Origin: Halorussus litoreus
GTDB taxonomy: Archaea > Halobacteriota > Halobacteria > Halobacteriales > Haladaptataceae
NCBI RefSeq assembly: GCF_003382685.1
Contig: NZ_KZ859516.1
Coordinates: 1 to 61,870, forward strand
Direction: 5' to 3'
DNA length: 61,870 bases
In this document: in pieces, positions 16,945 to 26,019 of the stretch
Layout: each line of letters starts with the position of its first letter
How positions within the stretch are numbered: the stretch's first letter is position 1
Program-made: the position numbers and the translations under genes
Notes under the pieces: generated by a model
The model's input: only the letters and a program-made list of their open reading frames with translations
Database searches by the model: none
What the model was told of the DNA's origin: nothing

Positions 16945-17080
16945 GTCTCCTTTGGATCTGACGCCACGGCCATCTCCGACCTTCCGCCCGAAAAAGGACT
17001 GATCTCGCGGAGCGGGGCGTCCGCGGAGAGAGTGCTGTCTGCGGCGCGCGACCCGTCCGCCGAGAGCGCGCGGGCGTTTC

Positions 17081-17638
17081 TCAGCAGAAACAGCCCGGCG
17101 TACAGGAGGGCTCGCACCAGCAGCAGTTGTCGCACGTCTCGCCGGCGCAGTCGTCGCATCGCTCGATGGAACAGTCGATGTCACAGCCACCGTGACACTG
17201 GATGCTGACCTCGCCGTCCTCGCCGGGAACCTCGGCACCGTAGACGGTGACTTCGCCGTCGCTGGTTCGGTGGGTCGCCGACGCGAAGCCGATCTCCGGC
17301 CGGACGCGGATGGTGACGAACCCGTCGTCGGTCTTGCGGTTGACCGTGTACGAGGGGGTCGTTCTGGTGCCCGCGAAGTTGGTGGCGACGGTCTTGGCGA
17401 CGCCTTCCTCGGTCGCGCCCGGGTGGGCTTGCGCGTCGAGTTCGAACTGACCCAGTCCGGGGTTGTCGAGGACGCCCTCCGCGCTGAGTTCGCGGAGCAG
17501 ATCGGCGTTGTTCGAGAGGTGCTTGCGCATCGTCCGCGCGTCTACCTCGGCGTCGTCCGCGCTCGCGATGCTACTCAAGCCAGCCGTGCCGGCGACCGCA
17601 CCGACGCCAGCTTTCTTCAGAAGGTTTCGTCGTTTCAT
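17081..17638 (-). CDS. Tat-exported protein with 12-Cys C-terminal peptide
   Basis: 185 aa. Tat signal KRRNLLKKAGVGA with the cleavage region near SIASADD (about 22-28). A middle domain of about 115 aa is followed by a C-terminal 38-residue segment holding 12 cysteines in pairs (CHGGCDIDC, CDDCAGETCDNCCWC, CTPGCFC). The layout (Tat signal, propeptide-like domain, Cys-rich tail) recalls microhalocin precursors, but I see no match to halocin C8 itself. The tail could bind metal or be a disulfide-rich secreted peptide. Confidence 0.65.
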   Translation of the reverse strand: MKRRNLLKKAGVGAVAGTAGLSSIASADDAEVDARTMRKHLSNNADLLRELSAEGVLDNPGLGQFELDAQAHPGATEEGVAKTVATNFAGTRTTPSYTVNRKTDDGFVTIRVRPEIGFASATHRTSDGEVTVYGAEVPGEDGEVSIQCHGGCDIDCSIERCDDCAGETCDNCCWCEPSCTPGCFC

Positions 17639-17893
17639 TTTTGGACTCCATCGGCGACTCTAGACATATTCTTACTTTAATTTTTTGTGCGTAATCTAGA
17701 ACGAGTGGGTTCGAGCGCCCGCTGTTCGACCGCGTTCACGGAATCCGTCTGGCCGTCCGAAGAGCGACGCGTATCCCGCTCGCGCCCGAGCGGCCACACG
17801 TCCGAAGGGATGTGAACTTTGAAAGGATTGATTAGATTTGAGCCGCATGACACGACCACCGGCACGCCCCACGTCAGTGCCGGACTGGCACCC

Positions 17894-18256
17894 ATGGACA
17901 CCCAAACCGCGCTCGAACTGCTGCGACACGAACACCGGCGAGCCGCGGTCGTCATCTTGAGCGAGACGAGCCCCCTCTCGCGGCCGGAGCTGACGGTGCG
18001 GCTCGCCGCGAGGGTGGTCGACGGCGAGGCGACCAGCAGCCTCCCGGACGAGGACACGCGGCGTCGGCTGCGCCTCGGGCTCCACCACAACCACCTGCCG
18101 AAGCTGTCCGAGGCCGGCGCTATCGAGTACGACGACCGGCAGGTGACCGCGATGCGGAAGCTGGAACCGCTCGCGTCGTTGCTCCGCGACCATCGCCGCG
18201 ACCCGCCCGCCACGGCCAGTAGCCTCGGCGAACAACTGTCCGGGTTCTACGCGTAG
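17894..18256 (+). CDS. DUF7344-like wHTH protein
   Basis: 120 aa from the ATG at 17894, preferred to a start 75 nt upstream. Contains the haloarchaeal winged-helix pattern ALELLRHEHRRAAV, then LHHNHLPKLSEAGAIEYD, typical of DUF7344-type DNA-binding proteins. No partner domain. Probably a transcription regulator of unknown targets; followed by a strong hairpin terminator. Confidence 0.7.
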   Translation: MDTQTALELLRHEHRRAAVVILSETSPLSRPELTVRLAARVVDGEATSSLPDEDTRRRLRLGLHHNHLPKLSEAGAIEYDDRQVTAMRKLEPLASLLRDHRRDPPATASSLGEQLSGFYA

Positions 18257-18338
18257 CAATTTTTCGACTCGGCGAATCCTCACCCCATCGTTAGACTCGG
18301 CCGAACCCTCACCGCGTATTCTCGATCTGGGCCGCGAG

Positions 18339-18386
18339 CGAGGGGCGCGCGGCAAACCGCGCGCCCCTCGCCCGCAGCCCTTTTTT
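18339..18386 (+). terminator. Hairpin plus T6 terminator
   Basis: Perfect 14-bp GC stem (18339-18352 with 18357-18370, loop CAAA) followed after 10 nt by TTTTTT (18381-18386). It lies between the DUF7344-like gene and the mrp operon. Confidence 0.65.
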
Positions 18387-18532
18387 CGTCGCTTCGCTCA
18401 CGGAGCGACTCGACCCAGCTCGGGACAGTCGGGGGCAGCCTCTTTTGTTCGTTCTTTCGGGGGACCGTCGACGTAACCCGCGGAATCGGACCAAACGCCT
18501 AAGTTCGCGATGGTCCCATTTATAGGCGCTCG

Positions 18533-20884
18533 ATGGCCCCTGAGCTGGCGATTGTCGTAACTGCGGTGGTGTTGCCGTTCGTCGCTTCGGGAGTGGCACC
18601 GCTGGTCTACCGCCTCGCGGGCGACTACACCGGCTACTTCGGTGCGGTCGTCGCACTGACCTGCTTCGGACTCGTCGGAACCCAACTCGGGAGCCGCGGC
18701 GCAGTCGCCCTCCCCTGGGTGCCGTCGATGGACGTGGCGCTGCGATTCTACGTCGACGGGTGGGCGGTGCTGTTCGCGCTGCTGGCCAGCGGCATCGGCG
18801 CGCTCGTGTTCACCTACTCGGCCAGCTACATGCACGACGAGCGGAGCCTCGCGCGGTACTACGCGACCTTGCTGGCGTTCATGGGATCGATACTCGGCGT
18901 GGCGTTCGCCGCGGACCTCGTCGTCGTCTTCCTGTTCTGGGAGCTGACGAGCCTCTGTTCGTTCGTGCTCATCGGTCACCACACGGAGGACCGCGAATCC
19001 CGGTACGCCGCACGGATGGCGATGGTGGTCACCGTCGGCAGCGGCCTCTTTCTGCTGGTCGGCGTCGTCCTGCTGGCAATCGCGGCCGGCGACGCGCTCG
19101 GGGCGACCACGTTCGACCTCGCGGCGATGCTCGCCGACACCGACGCGATGCGGGCGACGCTGCGCGAGTCGGGGCTGTTCGTGCCCGCGCTGGCGGCGTT
19201 CGCCGTCGCTGCGGGCGCGAAGTCCGCGCAGGTGCCGCTGCACTTCTGGCTCCCGAACGCGATGGCCGCCCCGACTCCCGTCTCGGCGTTCCTCCACTCC
19301 GCGACGATGGTGAAGGTCGGCGTCTACTTCGTGGGGCGGCTCCGGCCGCTGTTCGGCGGCCCGGAGTGGACCCTGCTGTTCGCGACGGTGGGGCTCGCGA
19401 CGATGACCGTCGGCGCGATGCTGGCGGTGGTCGCGACCGACGTCAAGGAACTGCTGGCGTACTCGACGGCGAGCCACCTCGGGCTGATGGTCGCGGGCTT
19501 CGGCTTCGGGACCGTCTACGGCAGCGAGGCCGGAGTCTTCCACCTCCTGAACCACGCGCTGTTCAAGGCCGCGCTCTTCCTGGTCGCCGGCATCGTCGCC
19601 CACGAGGTCGGCACCCGGCGGGTCGACGCGCTGAGCGGCCTCTGGCGCGACCTCCCGGTGACCGCCGCCGTGACTGCCGTGGCCGCGCTGAGCATGGCCG
19701 GCTTTCCGCCGTTCAACGGGTTCTACTCGAAGGAACTGCTGTTCGAGGCGACCTACGAGGCGGCCCACGCAGCCGGCGGGCTGGCGTGGCTCTATCCCGC
19801 TGTCGCGGTGTTCGCGAGCGTCTTCACGGTGCTGTACTCGCTGCGATTCCTGGGCATCTTCTTGGGCGAGCGGCCAGCCGCTGTCGCTTCGGTACACCGG
19901 CCGTCACTCGCGCTGGTGGTCCCGCCTGCGGTGCTCGCGCTCGGGACCGTCGCGATTAGCGCTTCCCCGCAACTGGCGGTCGACACCGTCGTCCAGCGGG
20001 GCGTCGCGGCTACGAGCGCGGGCCGACCCGAAGTACACGTCGAGTTTCCGACGCACGTCTCGCCGCCGGTCGTGATGTCGGCGATCACCATCGGGGTCGG
20101 ACTGGCGGGCTACGCGGTCTACGACCGGGTTCGGACCGCGGTCGCAGCGCTCGCGGACGCCGCCTCGTTCGCGCATCCCAACTTGTGGTACGACCGCCTC
20201 CTGTTGGGCGTCGAGGCGGCCAGCCCGCGAGTCGCCCGAACCGTCCACAACGGCCGACTCCGAACGTACGTGACCTGGGTGGTCGCGACCGCGAGCGCGC
20301 TCGCGCTGTTCGGCTACGCCACCACGTCCGGACTTGCTCCCGGTGTCGAGAGTACGCGGATCACGGCCGCGATGGGGCTGGTGCTGGTGGTGGCAGTCGT
20401 CGCTGCGGTCGCGGTCGTCATCGCGCCGTCTCACGTCGTGGGCGTGCTCGCGCTGTCGATTCTGGGGTTCATGGTCGCCATCTTCTACATCCTCGCCAGC
20501 GCTCCGGACCTCGCGTTGACCCAACTGGTCGTCGAGACGCTGGTGTTGCTCATCTTCCTGCTCGTGCTCGAACGGATGCCGGCGTTCTACGGCGACCTCC
20601 GACCCCGGGTCGTCGCGCGCGACGCGGCGCTGTCGGCCGTCGTCGGGGCCACGGCGTTCCTGACCGTCGTGCTGTCGATTCCCGATGCTGGCGCGGACCC
20701 GACGGCCATCGCCCGCTTCTACGCCACCGAGGCGGTGCCCTCGGGCGGGGGCACGAACATCGTGAACGTGATACTGGTCGACTTCCGGGGCTTCGACACG
20801 CTCGGCGAACTGTTCGTCGTCGCCATCGCGGCGATGTCCATTGTAGTGCTGATAGAGATGCGGGACAGAGGTGAGACCCAGTGA
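18533..20884 (+). CDS. mrpA: Na+/H+ antiporter subunit MrpA
   Basis: 783-aa polytopic membrane protein. The N-terminal two thirds is a NuoL/ND5-like proton channel (FWELTSLCSFVLIG; HFWLPNAMAAPTPVSAFLHSATMVKVG); the C-terminus carries MbhD/MbhE-like segments (DLALTQLVVETLVLLIFLLV). It is the largest subunit of the seven-component Mrp antiporter, exporting Na+ against H+. Full length. Its stop overlaps the mrpB start. Confidence 0.93.
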   Translation: MAPELAIVVTAVVLPFVASGVAPLVYRLAGDYTGYFGAVVALTCFGLVGTQLGSRGAVALPWVPSMDVALRFYVDGWAVLFALLASGIGALVFTYSASYMHDERSLARYYATLLAFMGSILGVAFAADLVVVFLFWELTSLCSFVLIGHHTEDRESRYAARMAMVVTVGSGLFLLVGVVLLAIAAGDALGATTFDLAAMLADTDAMRATLRESGLFVPALAAFAVAAGAKSAQVPLHFWLPNAMAAPTPVSAFLHSATMVKVGVYFVGRLRPLFGGPEWTLLFATVGLATMTVGAMLAVVATDVKELLAYSTASHLGLMVAGFGFGTVYGSEAGVFHLLNHALFKAALFLVAGIVAHEVGTRRVDALSGLWRDLPVTAAVTAVAALSMAGFPPFNGFYSKELLFEATYEAAHAAGGLAWLYPAVAVFASVFTVLYSLRFLGIFLGERPAAVASVHRPSLALVVPPAVLALGTVAISASPQLAVDTVVQRGVAATSAGRPEVHVEFPTHVSPPVVMSAITIGVGLAGYAVYDRVRTAVAALADAASFAHPNLWYDRLLLGVEAASPRVARTVHNGRLRTYVTWVVATASALALFGYATTSGLAPGVESTRITAAMGLVLVVAVVAAVAVVIAPSHVVGVLALSILGFMVAIFYILASAPDLALTQLVVETLVLLIFLLVLERMPAFYGDLRPRVVARDAALSAVVGATAFLTVVLSIPDAGADPTAIARFYATEAVPSGGGTNIVNVILVDFRGFDTLGELFVVAIAAMSIVVLIEMRDRGETQ

Positions 20885-21345
20885 CGACTGTCATCATGAA
20901 GACGACCGCGCGCATCGTCGTCCCGATAATCCTCGTGTTGGCGATCTCGCTGCTGTTGCAGGGGCACAACCTCCCCGGCGGCGGATTCATCGCCGGCGTA
21001 CTCACGACCGTCGCGTTCGCGCTGATCTACGTCGCCCAAGGGCTCGACTACCTGGACAGCGGCGTGCTCGGACAAGAAGTCGAGTCCGGTGCGGGCGTCT
21101 TCGAGCACCGCTCGGTCACGGCGTTCCGTCAGACGTTCATGGTAGGGCTGGCGGTCGCGGTCGCCAGCGGCTTCGCCGCCCTGTTGTTCGACGAGCCGTT
21201 CCTCACCCAGACGTTCGTCATCGTCGAGCACTTGCCGCTGTATCACGAGCTAGAGTTCGCGAGCGCCTTGGCGTTCGACGTCGGCGTGTACATGGTCGTC
21301 GTGGGCGTGCTCCTGACGATCCTCTCGGTGGTGGGTGCCGAGTGA
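20881..21345 (+). CDS. mrpB: Na+/H+ antiporter subunit MrpB
   Basis: 154 aa with four predicted membrane helices and the MnhB motif LLQGHNLPGGGFIAGV. The GTG at 20881 overlaps the mrpA stop as GTGA; an internal ATG at 20896 is the alternative. Membrane component of the Mrp complex. Confidence 0.9.
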   Translation: MTTVIMKTTARIVVPIILVLAISLLLQGHNLPGGGFIAGVLTTVAFALIYVAQGLDYLDSGVLGQEVESGAGVFEHRSVTAFRQTFMVGLAVAVASGFAALLFDEPFLTQTFVIVEHLPLYHELEFASALAFDVGVYMVVVGVLLTILSVVGAE

Positions 21346-21391
21346 TTCGACGCGTTCGCGGTCCCGGCGCTCGTTGGGGAGGTGACCGACC

Positions 21392-21733
21392 GTGAGCGTC
21401 GCGCTCGCGACCGTGGTCGGCGGCCTGTTCGCGCTTGGGACGTTCCTGTTGCTCCGGCGGGACCTCGTCCGCGTCGTCTGGGGCGTCTCGGTGCTCTCGC
21501 AGGCCGCCAACGTCTACCTCATCTCGATGGGCGGGGTCCAGCCCGGCACCCACGACACCGTGCCTGTTCTCGACGCCCACGGCGGGGCGGTCCCCGAGAC
21601 CACCGACCCGCTGGTGCAGGCGCTAGTGTTGACCGCAATCGTCATCAGCTTCGGCACGACGGCGTTCGCGCTCGTGCTGACGTATCGCGCGTATCAGGAG
21701 AACGAGACGATGGACGTCCAGGAGTGGCGCTAA
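21392..21733 (+). CDS. mrpC: Na+/H+ antiporter subunit MrpC
   Basis: 113 aa, NuoK-like, three membrane helices with a conserved-type region QALVLTAIVISFGTTAFALVLTYR. GTG start at 21392, 46 nt after mrpB, two nt before mrpD. Confidence 0.9.
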   Translation: MSVALATVVGGLFALGTFLLLRRDLVRVVWGVSVLSQAANVYLISMGGVQPGTHDTVPVLDAHGGAVPETTDPLVQALVLTAIVISFGTTAFALVLTYRAYQENETMDVQEWR

Positions 21734-21735
21734 CG

Positions 21736-23343
21736 ATGGCGAACGACCTCGTCGTCGCACCGATGCTGGTGGTGCTCGCGAGTATCGTCGCGATGCTGGC
21801 CTTGCGTCCGCGCCCGCGCGCTCAGCGCGTGGCGAGCGTCGCCGGCAGCCTCGCGTACGCGGTCGCCGTCGGCGCGGTCGCGTGGCTGATCGTGCTTTCG
21901 CCGGACGCCCCCGGCGCGGCGACCTACCAACTCGGCGGCTGGGCGGCCCCGTTCGGCATCACGTTCGTCGTCGACGCGCTCTCGGCGTTCATGCTCACCA
22001 TCGCCGCCGTGGTGGGACTCGCCGCGGTCGTCTTCTCGGTGGTGTTCGTCGACCGGGCGAACCAGGGGGTGTTCTACCACCTGCTGTTCCACTGCCTGCT
22101 GCTCGGGGTCACGGGGGCGTTCCTCACCGGCGACCTCTTCAACCTCTTCGTCTGGTTCGAGGTGATGCTGATGGCCAGTTACGTGCTCGTGGCGTTCTAC
22201 GGCGGGCCACAGCACACCGCTGCCGGATTCCGCTACCTCGTGCTCAACGTCGTCGGCAGCGTCCTGCTCCTGCTGGCGGTCGGCGGCCTGTACGCGACCA
22301 CCGGCACGCTCAACATGGCCGATATGTCGCGGCGGCTCGCGGACCCGGCAGCTTACGGCATCGACCCGGCACCGGTCGTCGGACTGGGGGCGCTAGCGTT
22401 CGCGACGTTTTCGCTGAAAGCCGGACTGGTGCCGTTCCAGTTCTGGGTGCCCGGCGCGTACCGGTCGGCACCGCTCCCCGTCGCGGCGACGCTCGCAGGC
22501 GTCACGAAGAAGGTCGGGATGTACGCCATCGTTCGCGTCTACTTCACCGTGTTCGCCGGCGCGACAGTGGGGATTTCCGTTCCTGGGGCCGCCGGCGCGT
22601 CGCCGCTGGCCTTCCTCGCACCGGCCCTATTGGTGATGGGGTCGGCGAGCATCCTCGTCGGCGGACTCGGCGCTATCGCCTGTGACACCTTGGACGAGAT
22701 GCTCGCGTACTCCAGCATCGGGCAGGTGGGGTTCATCGCCGTCCCAGTCGCCATTGCCGCGGCGGCCCCGCCGGGGTCGCTGCGCCGACTCGGGCTGGTC
22801 GCCGCACTCGTCTACGCGCTCCACCACGCGCTGGCGAAGTCGCTGCTGTTCTTCGCGACGGCCGCGATCCGCAGCGCGACCGGCACCCACCGTCTGTCGG
22901 ACCTGGGCGGTCTCGCGAGCCGAGCGCCCGTCCTGGCGGGGTGCTTTTTCGTCGGCAGCCTCTCGCTGGTCGGGATCCCGCCGCTGACCGGCTTCTTCGG
23001 AAAGTTCCTCGTGTTCGAGGCTGCTGCAAGGCAGTTCACCGCGTCGTCGGGGCTCGCCGGTGGTGCCGTGATCGCCGTCGTGCTGGTCGGGGCGGTGCTC
23101 ACCATCCTCTACACGACGCGAGCGTGGACCCGGAGCTTCTGGGGGCGTCGAACGCCGGCCGTCGAGGGCGCGACGGTGCGTCGTTCGCAGGTGGCAGTGC
23201 TGGTCGGGCTCGCAGCCCTCATCGTCTGCCTCGGCATCGGGTTCGACCCCGTCTTCGAGTTCGCGACCGCGGCCGCCGAGGCGGCGCTCGACCGAGAAGG
23301 GTACGTCGAACTCGTCGGCCCGGCGGGAGGTGACGGCGCGTGA
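21736..23343 (+). CDS. mrpD: Na+/H+ antiporter subunit MrpD
   Basis: 535 aa from the ATG at 21736; an in-frame upstream extension is the shadow of mrpC. NuoM/NuoN-like proton channel with about 14 helices and motifs FNLFVWFEVMLMASYVL, KAGLVPFQFWVPGAYRSAP and HALAKSLLFFATAAI. Only one MrpD paralogue is present. Confidence 0.92.
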   Translation: MANDLVVAPMLVVLASIVAMLALRPRPRAQRVASVAGSLAYAVAVGAVAWLIVLSPDAPGAATYQLGGWAAPFGITFVVDALSAFMLTIAAVVGLAAVVFSVVFVDRANQGVFYHLLFHCLLLGVTGAFLTGDLFNLFVWFEVMLMASYVLVAFYGGPQHTAAGFRYLVLNVVGSVLLLLAVGGLYATTGTLNMADMSRRLADPAAYGIDPAPVVGLGALAFATFSLKAGLVPFQFWVPGAYRSAPLPVAATLAGVTKKVGMYAIVRVYFTVFAGATVGISVPGAAGASPLAFLAPALLVMGSASILVGGLGAIACDTLDEMLAYSSIGQVGFIAVPVAIAAAAPPGSLRRLGLVAALVYALHHALAKSLLFFATAAIRSATGTHRLSDLGGLASRAPVLAGCFFVGSLSLVGIPPLTGFFGKFLVFEAAARQFTASSGLAGGAVIAVVLVGAVLTILYTTRAWTRSFWGRRTPAVEGATVRRSQVAVLVGLAALIVCLGIGFDPVFEFATAAAEAALDREGYVELVGPAGGDGA

Positions 23344-23963
23344 TGCGGCGCTGGGTCGTCGCCGGCGTGGTGTTCGCCCTCATATGGCTGTTCGTCCGCG
23401 GCGTCGAACTCGCGGTCGACGCCGTGGTCGGGGAGTTCCTCATCGGCCTCGCAGTCGGGGTGCCCGTCGCCTACCTGTTCCGGCGTCTCTACTCCGAGGG
23501 CATCGAGTTGGGTGACATCCTCCACTCGCTGCCCTACGCTGTGCTGTACGTTCTGGTGTTCCTGCGGGAGGTAGTGGTCGCCAACGTCGACGTCGCTTAC
23601 CGCGTGCTCGCGCCGGACCAACCCATCGAGCCGCAGGTCATCTTCGTGCCGCTGCGCGTCCAGACGGACCTCGGCGTGACGACTATCGCCAACAGCATCA
23701 CCATCACGCCGGGCACCATCACGCTGGACCACGACAGCGAGGAGAACGCTCTCTACGTCCACGTCATCGACGGCCGGAACCCTCAGGAGATCGTGGAACC
23801 GATACGCACCTGGGAGGACTACGCGCTGGTGATCTTCGACGAGCCGCTCTCGCGGTCCGACCCAGCGCCCGACATCGCCGTCCATCCGGAAGACCGAAAT
23901 CCGCCACCCCCGGCGGACGACAAGCCATCGCCCGAGGAGGGAGGTGACGGCGATGGCCGCTGA
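23343..23963 (+). CDS. mrpE: Na+/H+ antiporter subunit MrpE
   Basis: 206 aa from the ATG at 23343 (a GTG three nt upstream also overlaps mrpD). MnhE fold with N-terminal helices and the conserved region ANSITITPGTITLD. The C-terminal tail (PPPADDKPSPEEGGDGDGR) is an extra disordered stretch compared with bacterial MrpE of about 160 aa. Confidence 0.9.
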   Translation: MRRWVVAGVVFALIWLFVRGVELAVDAVVGEFLIGLAVGVPVAYLFRRLYSEGIELGDILHSLPYAVLYVLVFLREVVVANVDVAYRVLAPDQPIEPQVIFVPLRVQTDLGVTTIANSITITPGTITLDHDSEENALYVHVIDGRNPQEIVEPIRTWEDYALVIFDEPLSRSDPAPDIAVHPEDRNPPPPADDKPSPEEGGDGDGR

Positions 23964-24249
23964 GGCCGACCTGCTGACGACCGCGGCCGACGCCGGCCTC
24001 ATCGTCGTCAGTGCGCTCTGCGTGCTGTGCAGCTATCGGGCCATCCGGGGGCCGACCGTCCCCGACCGGGTGGTCGCGCTCGACGCAATCGCGACCAACG
24101 TGGTCGCTATCGCCGTGCTGTTCGCGCTCAAGACCGGCCGGGGCCTGTTCGTCACCGTCAGCCTCGTGCTGGCGATCATCGGGTTCCTGTCGACGGTCGT
24201 CGTGGCGAAGTTCGTCACCGAGGGCGACATCATCGAGAGACGCGAGTGA
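23953..24249 (+). CDS. mrpF: Na+/H+ antiporter subunit MrpF
   Basis: 98 aa from the ATG at 23953 (GTG at 23944 possible), overlapping mrpE. Three membrane helices; family segment RAIRGPTVPDRVVALDAI. Part of the Mrp complex. Confidence 0.9.
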   Translation: MAAEADLLTTAADAGLIVVSALCVLCSYRAIRGPTVPDRVVALDAIATNVVAIAVLFALKTGRGLFVTVSLVLAIIGFLSTVVVAKFVTEGDIIERRE

Positions 24250-24310
24250 TACCCACCATGCATCGACATCACACGACCCACGTCAAATCTGTGCGCGGAG
24301 GCGAGCGACG

Positions 24311-24649
24311 ATGGTGACCGCGGGGACCGGGTTGGCGGTCGCGCTGATCGCGGTCGGCTGTTTCTTCCTGACCGTCGGTACCGTTGGCCTGCTGCGGCTC
24401 CCGAACGTGTACAACCGGATGCACGCCACCAGCAAGCCGACGACCCTGGGCACCGCCGCCATCTTCCTCGCGGGGTTCGTCCACTTCGGACCGGGCGGAG
24501 CCGGCCTGCCGTCGCTGGTCGGTATCCTGTTCCTCTTCCTGACGGTGCCCACCGGCGCGCACATGATCTCGCGGTCGGCCCAGCGCACCGGCGTCCCGTT
24601 CCTCGGGGGCGTCACGTGGCCGGGGAAGAGTGACGGTGACGACGACTGA
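24311..24649 (+). CDS. mrpG: Na+/H+ antiporter subunit MrpG
   Basis: 112 aa from the ATG at 24311, three membrane helices and the MnhG motif LLRLPNVYNRMHATSKPTTLG. Last gene of the operon; it ends 7 nt before the convergent stress-protein gene. Confidence 0.9.
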   Translation: MVTAGTGLAVALIAVGCFFLTVGTVGLLRLPNVYNRMHATSKPTTLGTAAIFLAGFVHFGPGGAGLPSLVGILFLFLTVPTGAHMISRSAQRTGVPFLGGVTWPGKSDGDDD

Positions 24650-24656
24650 CCGTTCC

Positions 24657-25127
24657 TCACTCGGCGTGGGAGTCGGAGTTGGAGTCGACGTCAGGGTCGT
24701 CGGCGTCTGGTAGCGCGAGCACGGGAACGTCGCTCTCCGCGACGAGCGCGGTGGTCACGTCGCCTGTGAGGAGCTTGATCCACCGGCTCCCTCCGCGTGG
24801 CGTGAACACGATGGCGCTCGCGTCGTGGTCGTGGGCGGCGTCGATGACCGCTCGGGCGACGTTCTCCCCGGAGAGCAGTTCGGTCTCGACGTCGACCCCG
24901 GTTCCCTCCAGCCCCGAGACGACCTGCTCGAAGATGGCGTCAGGGAACTCCTCGCCCTCCTCGGCGGCCCGCTCCTCGGCGCTGAGTTCGGAGTCGTCGT
25001 ACACGTGGACCGCGATTACGGTGCCGCCGGCCGCCGAGACGTACGGCGCGAGCGCGGCGGTCGTCGACTCGGCGTCCCACCGGTTCGCGACGGGGACGAC
25101 GACGCGTCGGAACAGCGAGTCCGGCAT
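24657..25127 (-). CDS. Universal stress protein (UspA family)
   Basis: 156 aa from the ATG at 25127 (in-frame ATG at 25154 gives 165 aa). USP fold, starting LFRRVVVPVANRW, with the nucleotide-binding-type segment FTPRGGSRWIKLLTGDVTTALV; the Gly spacing is not the exact ATP-binding consensus. Acidic C-terminal tail. Convergent with mrpG, so a shared function with the antiporter is not implied. Confidence 0.82.
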   Translation of the reverse strand: MPDSLFRRVVVPVANRWDAESTTAALAPYVSAAGGTVIAVHVYDDSELSAEERAAEEGEEFPDAIFEQVVSGLEGTGVDVETELLSGENVARAVIDAAHDHDASAIVFTPRGGSRWIKLLTGDVTTALVAESDVPVLALPDADDPDVDSNSDSHAE

Positions 25128-25330
25128 CAGCGGGTGGGGTGAGGCCGTTGACACTCGAACGTCGATACGCGCGGGATGGGTTGCATACTCATCGCATCGT
25201 CGAGTGACGCCTTAGTTCGTTTGGCGAGTCGGGCGTCAGTGTCGCGACGGAATTCTGACCGACGAGAGCGCGACTGGACTCTATCGAGCGGTGAGTCACC
25301 CGGAATGATGTACCGCGAGCAGAGAGCGGT

Positions 25331-25368
25331 GCGCGCGGGTTCGACCGCGGGCGGTCGAACCCGCGCGC
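25331..25368 (-). terminator. Perfect 18-bp hairpin after tRNA-Thr
   Basis: Positions 25331-25348 and 25351-25368 are exact reverse complements around a 2-nt loop. It lies 25 nt downstream of the tRNA on its strand, a plausible 3' processing or termination signal. The only other content of the gap 25128-25392 is promoter-proximal sequence. Confidence 0.6.
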
Positions 25369-25392
25369 AGCCGACGATGAAAATTGGTCCGA

Positions 25393-25466
25393 AGCCAGGG
25401 GTGGGATTTGAACCCACGAACTCCCGATTACAAGTCGGGTGCTTGAACCGCCCAAGCTCCCCTGGC
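25393..25466 (-). tRNA. tRNA-Thr (anticodon UGU)
   Basis: Reads GCCAGGG at the 5' end with a matching CCCTGGC at the 3' end. The anticodon stem CCCGA/TCGGG closes the loop CTTGTAA, giving TGT (plus-strand 25430-25432). The T arm is GTGGG-TTCAAAT-CCCAC. The discriminator is T (25393), as known for archaeal tRNA-Thr. CCA is not encoded. No intron. Confidence 0.95.
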
Positions 25467-25485
25467 GCGCAGGCCGACGTTCTCG

Positions 25486-26019
25486 CTACTCCTTTGTGAG
25501 CGTATCGCTTTCGACCCATTTTTCCAACTCGACCCGTTGCGGACTGTAACCGTGGCGCCGATAGAACCGCAGGGCGGCTTCGTTGTCGGCCATCGCCTCC
25601 AGCGAGAGCACGTCCGCGCCCCCGTCGACGAGTGCGTGCTCGGCGGCCGCCAGCAGTTCCGACCCGACGCCCTCGCCGCGGCGGTCCGGGACGACGAAGA
25701 CGTTCTCGATCGCCCCGCGGACGGCGTCGCTTTCGTAGCGGCCCGACTCGACGCCGAACGTGACGAAGCCGACGATGTCGCGCCAATCGGGGGTCCGGTC
25801 GGATTCGCGGTCGGATTTGCGGCCGGACTCCGAATCAGAGCTGCGCGCGACGAGCAGTTCCCCGGCGACCGCGCGCCGGGCCATCACGTCGCGGATCGCC
25901 TCGCGGTTCTCGTCGGCCAGCAGGTGCGAGCCGTACTCGCGCTGGTCGGCGGCGAGGTCGACCCACAGGTCGGCGACCGCGCTGGCGTCGACGACTTGCC
26001 CCGGGTCGACGGCGACCAT
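25486..26019 (-). CDS. GNAT-family N-acetyltransferase
   Basis: 177 aa with the acetyl-CoA loop VVPDRRGEGVGSELL (about 130-145) and the C-terminal NEAALRFYRRHGY motif, as in RimI-like enzymes. A charged insertion (SDSESGRKSDRESDRTPD, about 66-83) interrupts the fold. Its ATG directly follows the pgk stop, so it is probably co-transcribed. Substrate unknown. Confidence 0.85.
   Translation of the reverse strand: MVAVDPGQVVDASAVADLWVDLAADQREYGSHLLADENREAIRDVMARRAVAGELLVARSSDSESGRKSDRESDRTPDWRDIVGFVTFGVESGRYESDAVRGAIENVFVVPDRRGEGVGSELLAAAEHALVDGGADVLSLEAMADNEAALRFYRRHGYSPQRVELEKWVESDTLTKE

Noticed and set aside
17081-17638. Halocin C8 itself
   Set aside because: The layout is similar but the Cys pattern and sequence differ from the halocin C8 peptide as I know it, and the propeptide is shorter. 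I only claim a Cys-rich exported precursor.
24258-24317. Short frame between mrpF and mrpG
   Set aside because: It would be about 19 residues without promoter or Shine-Dalgarno support; I take it as spacer.
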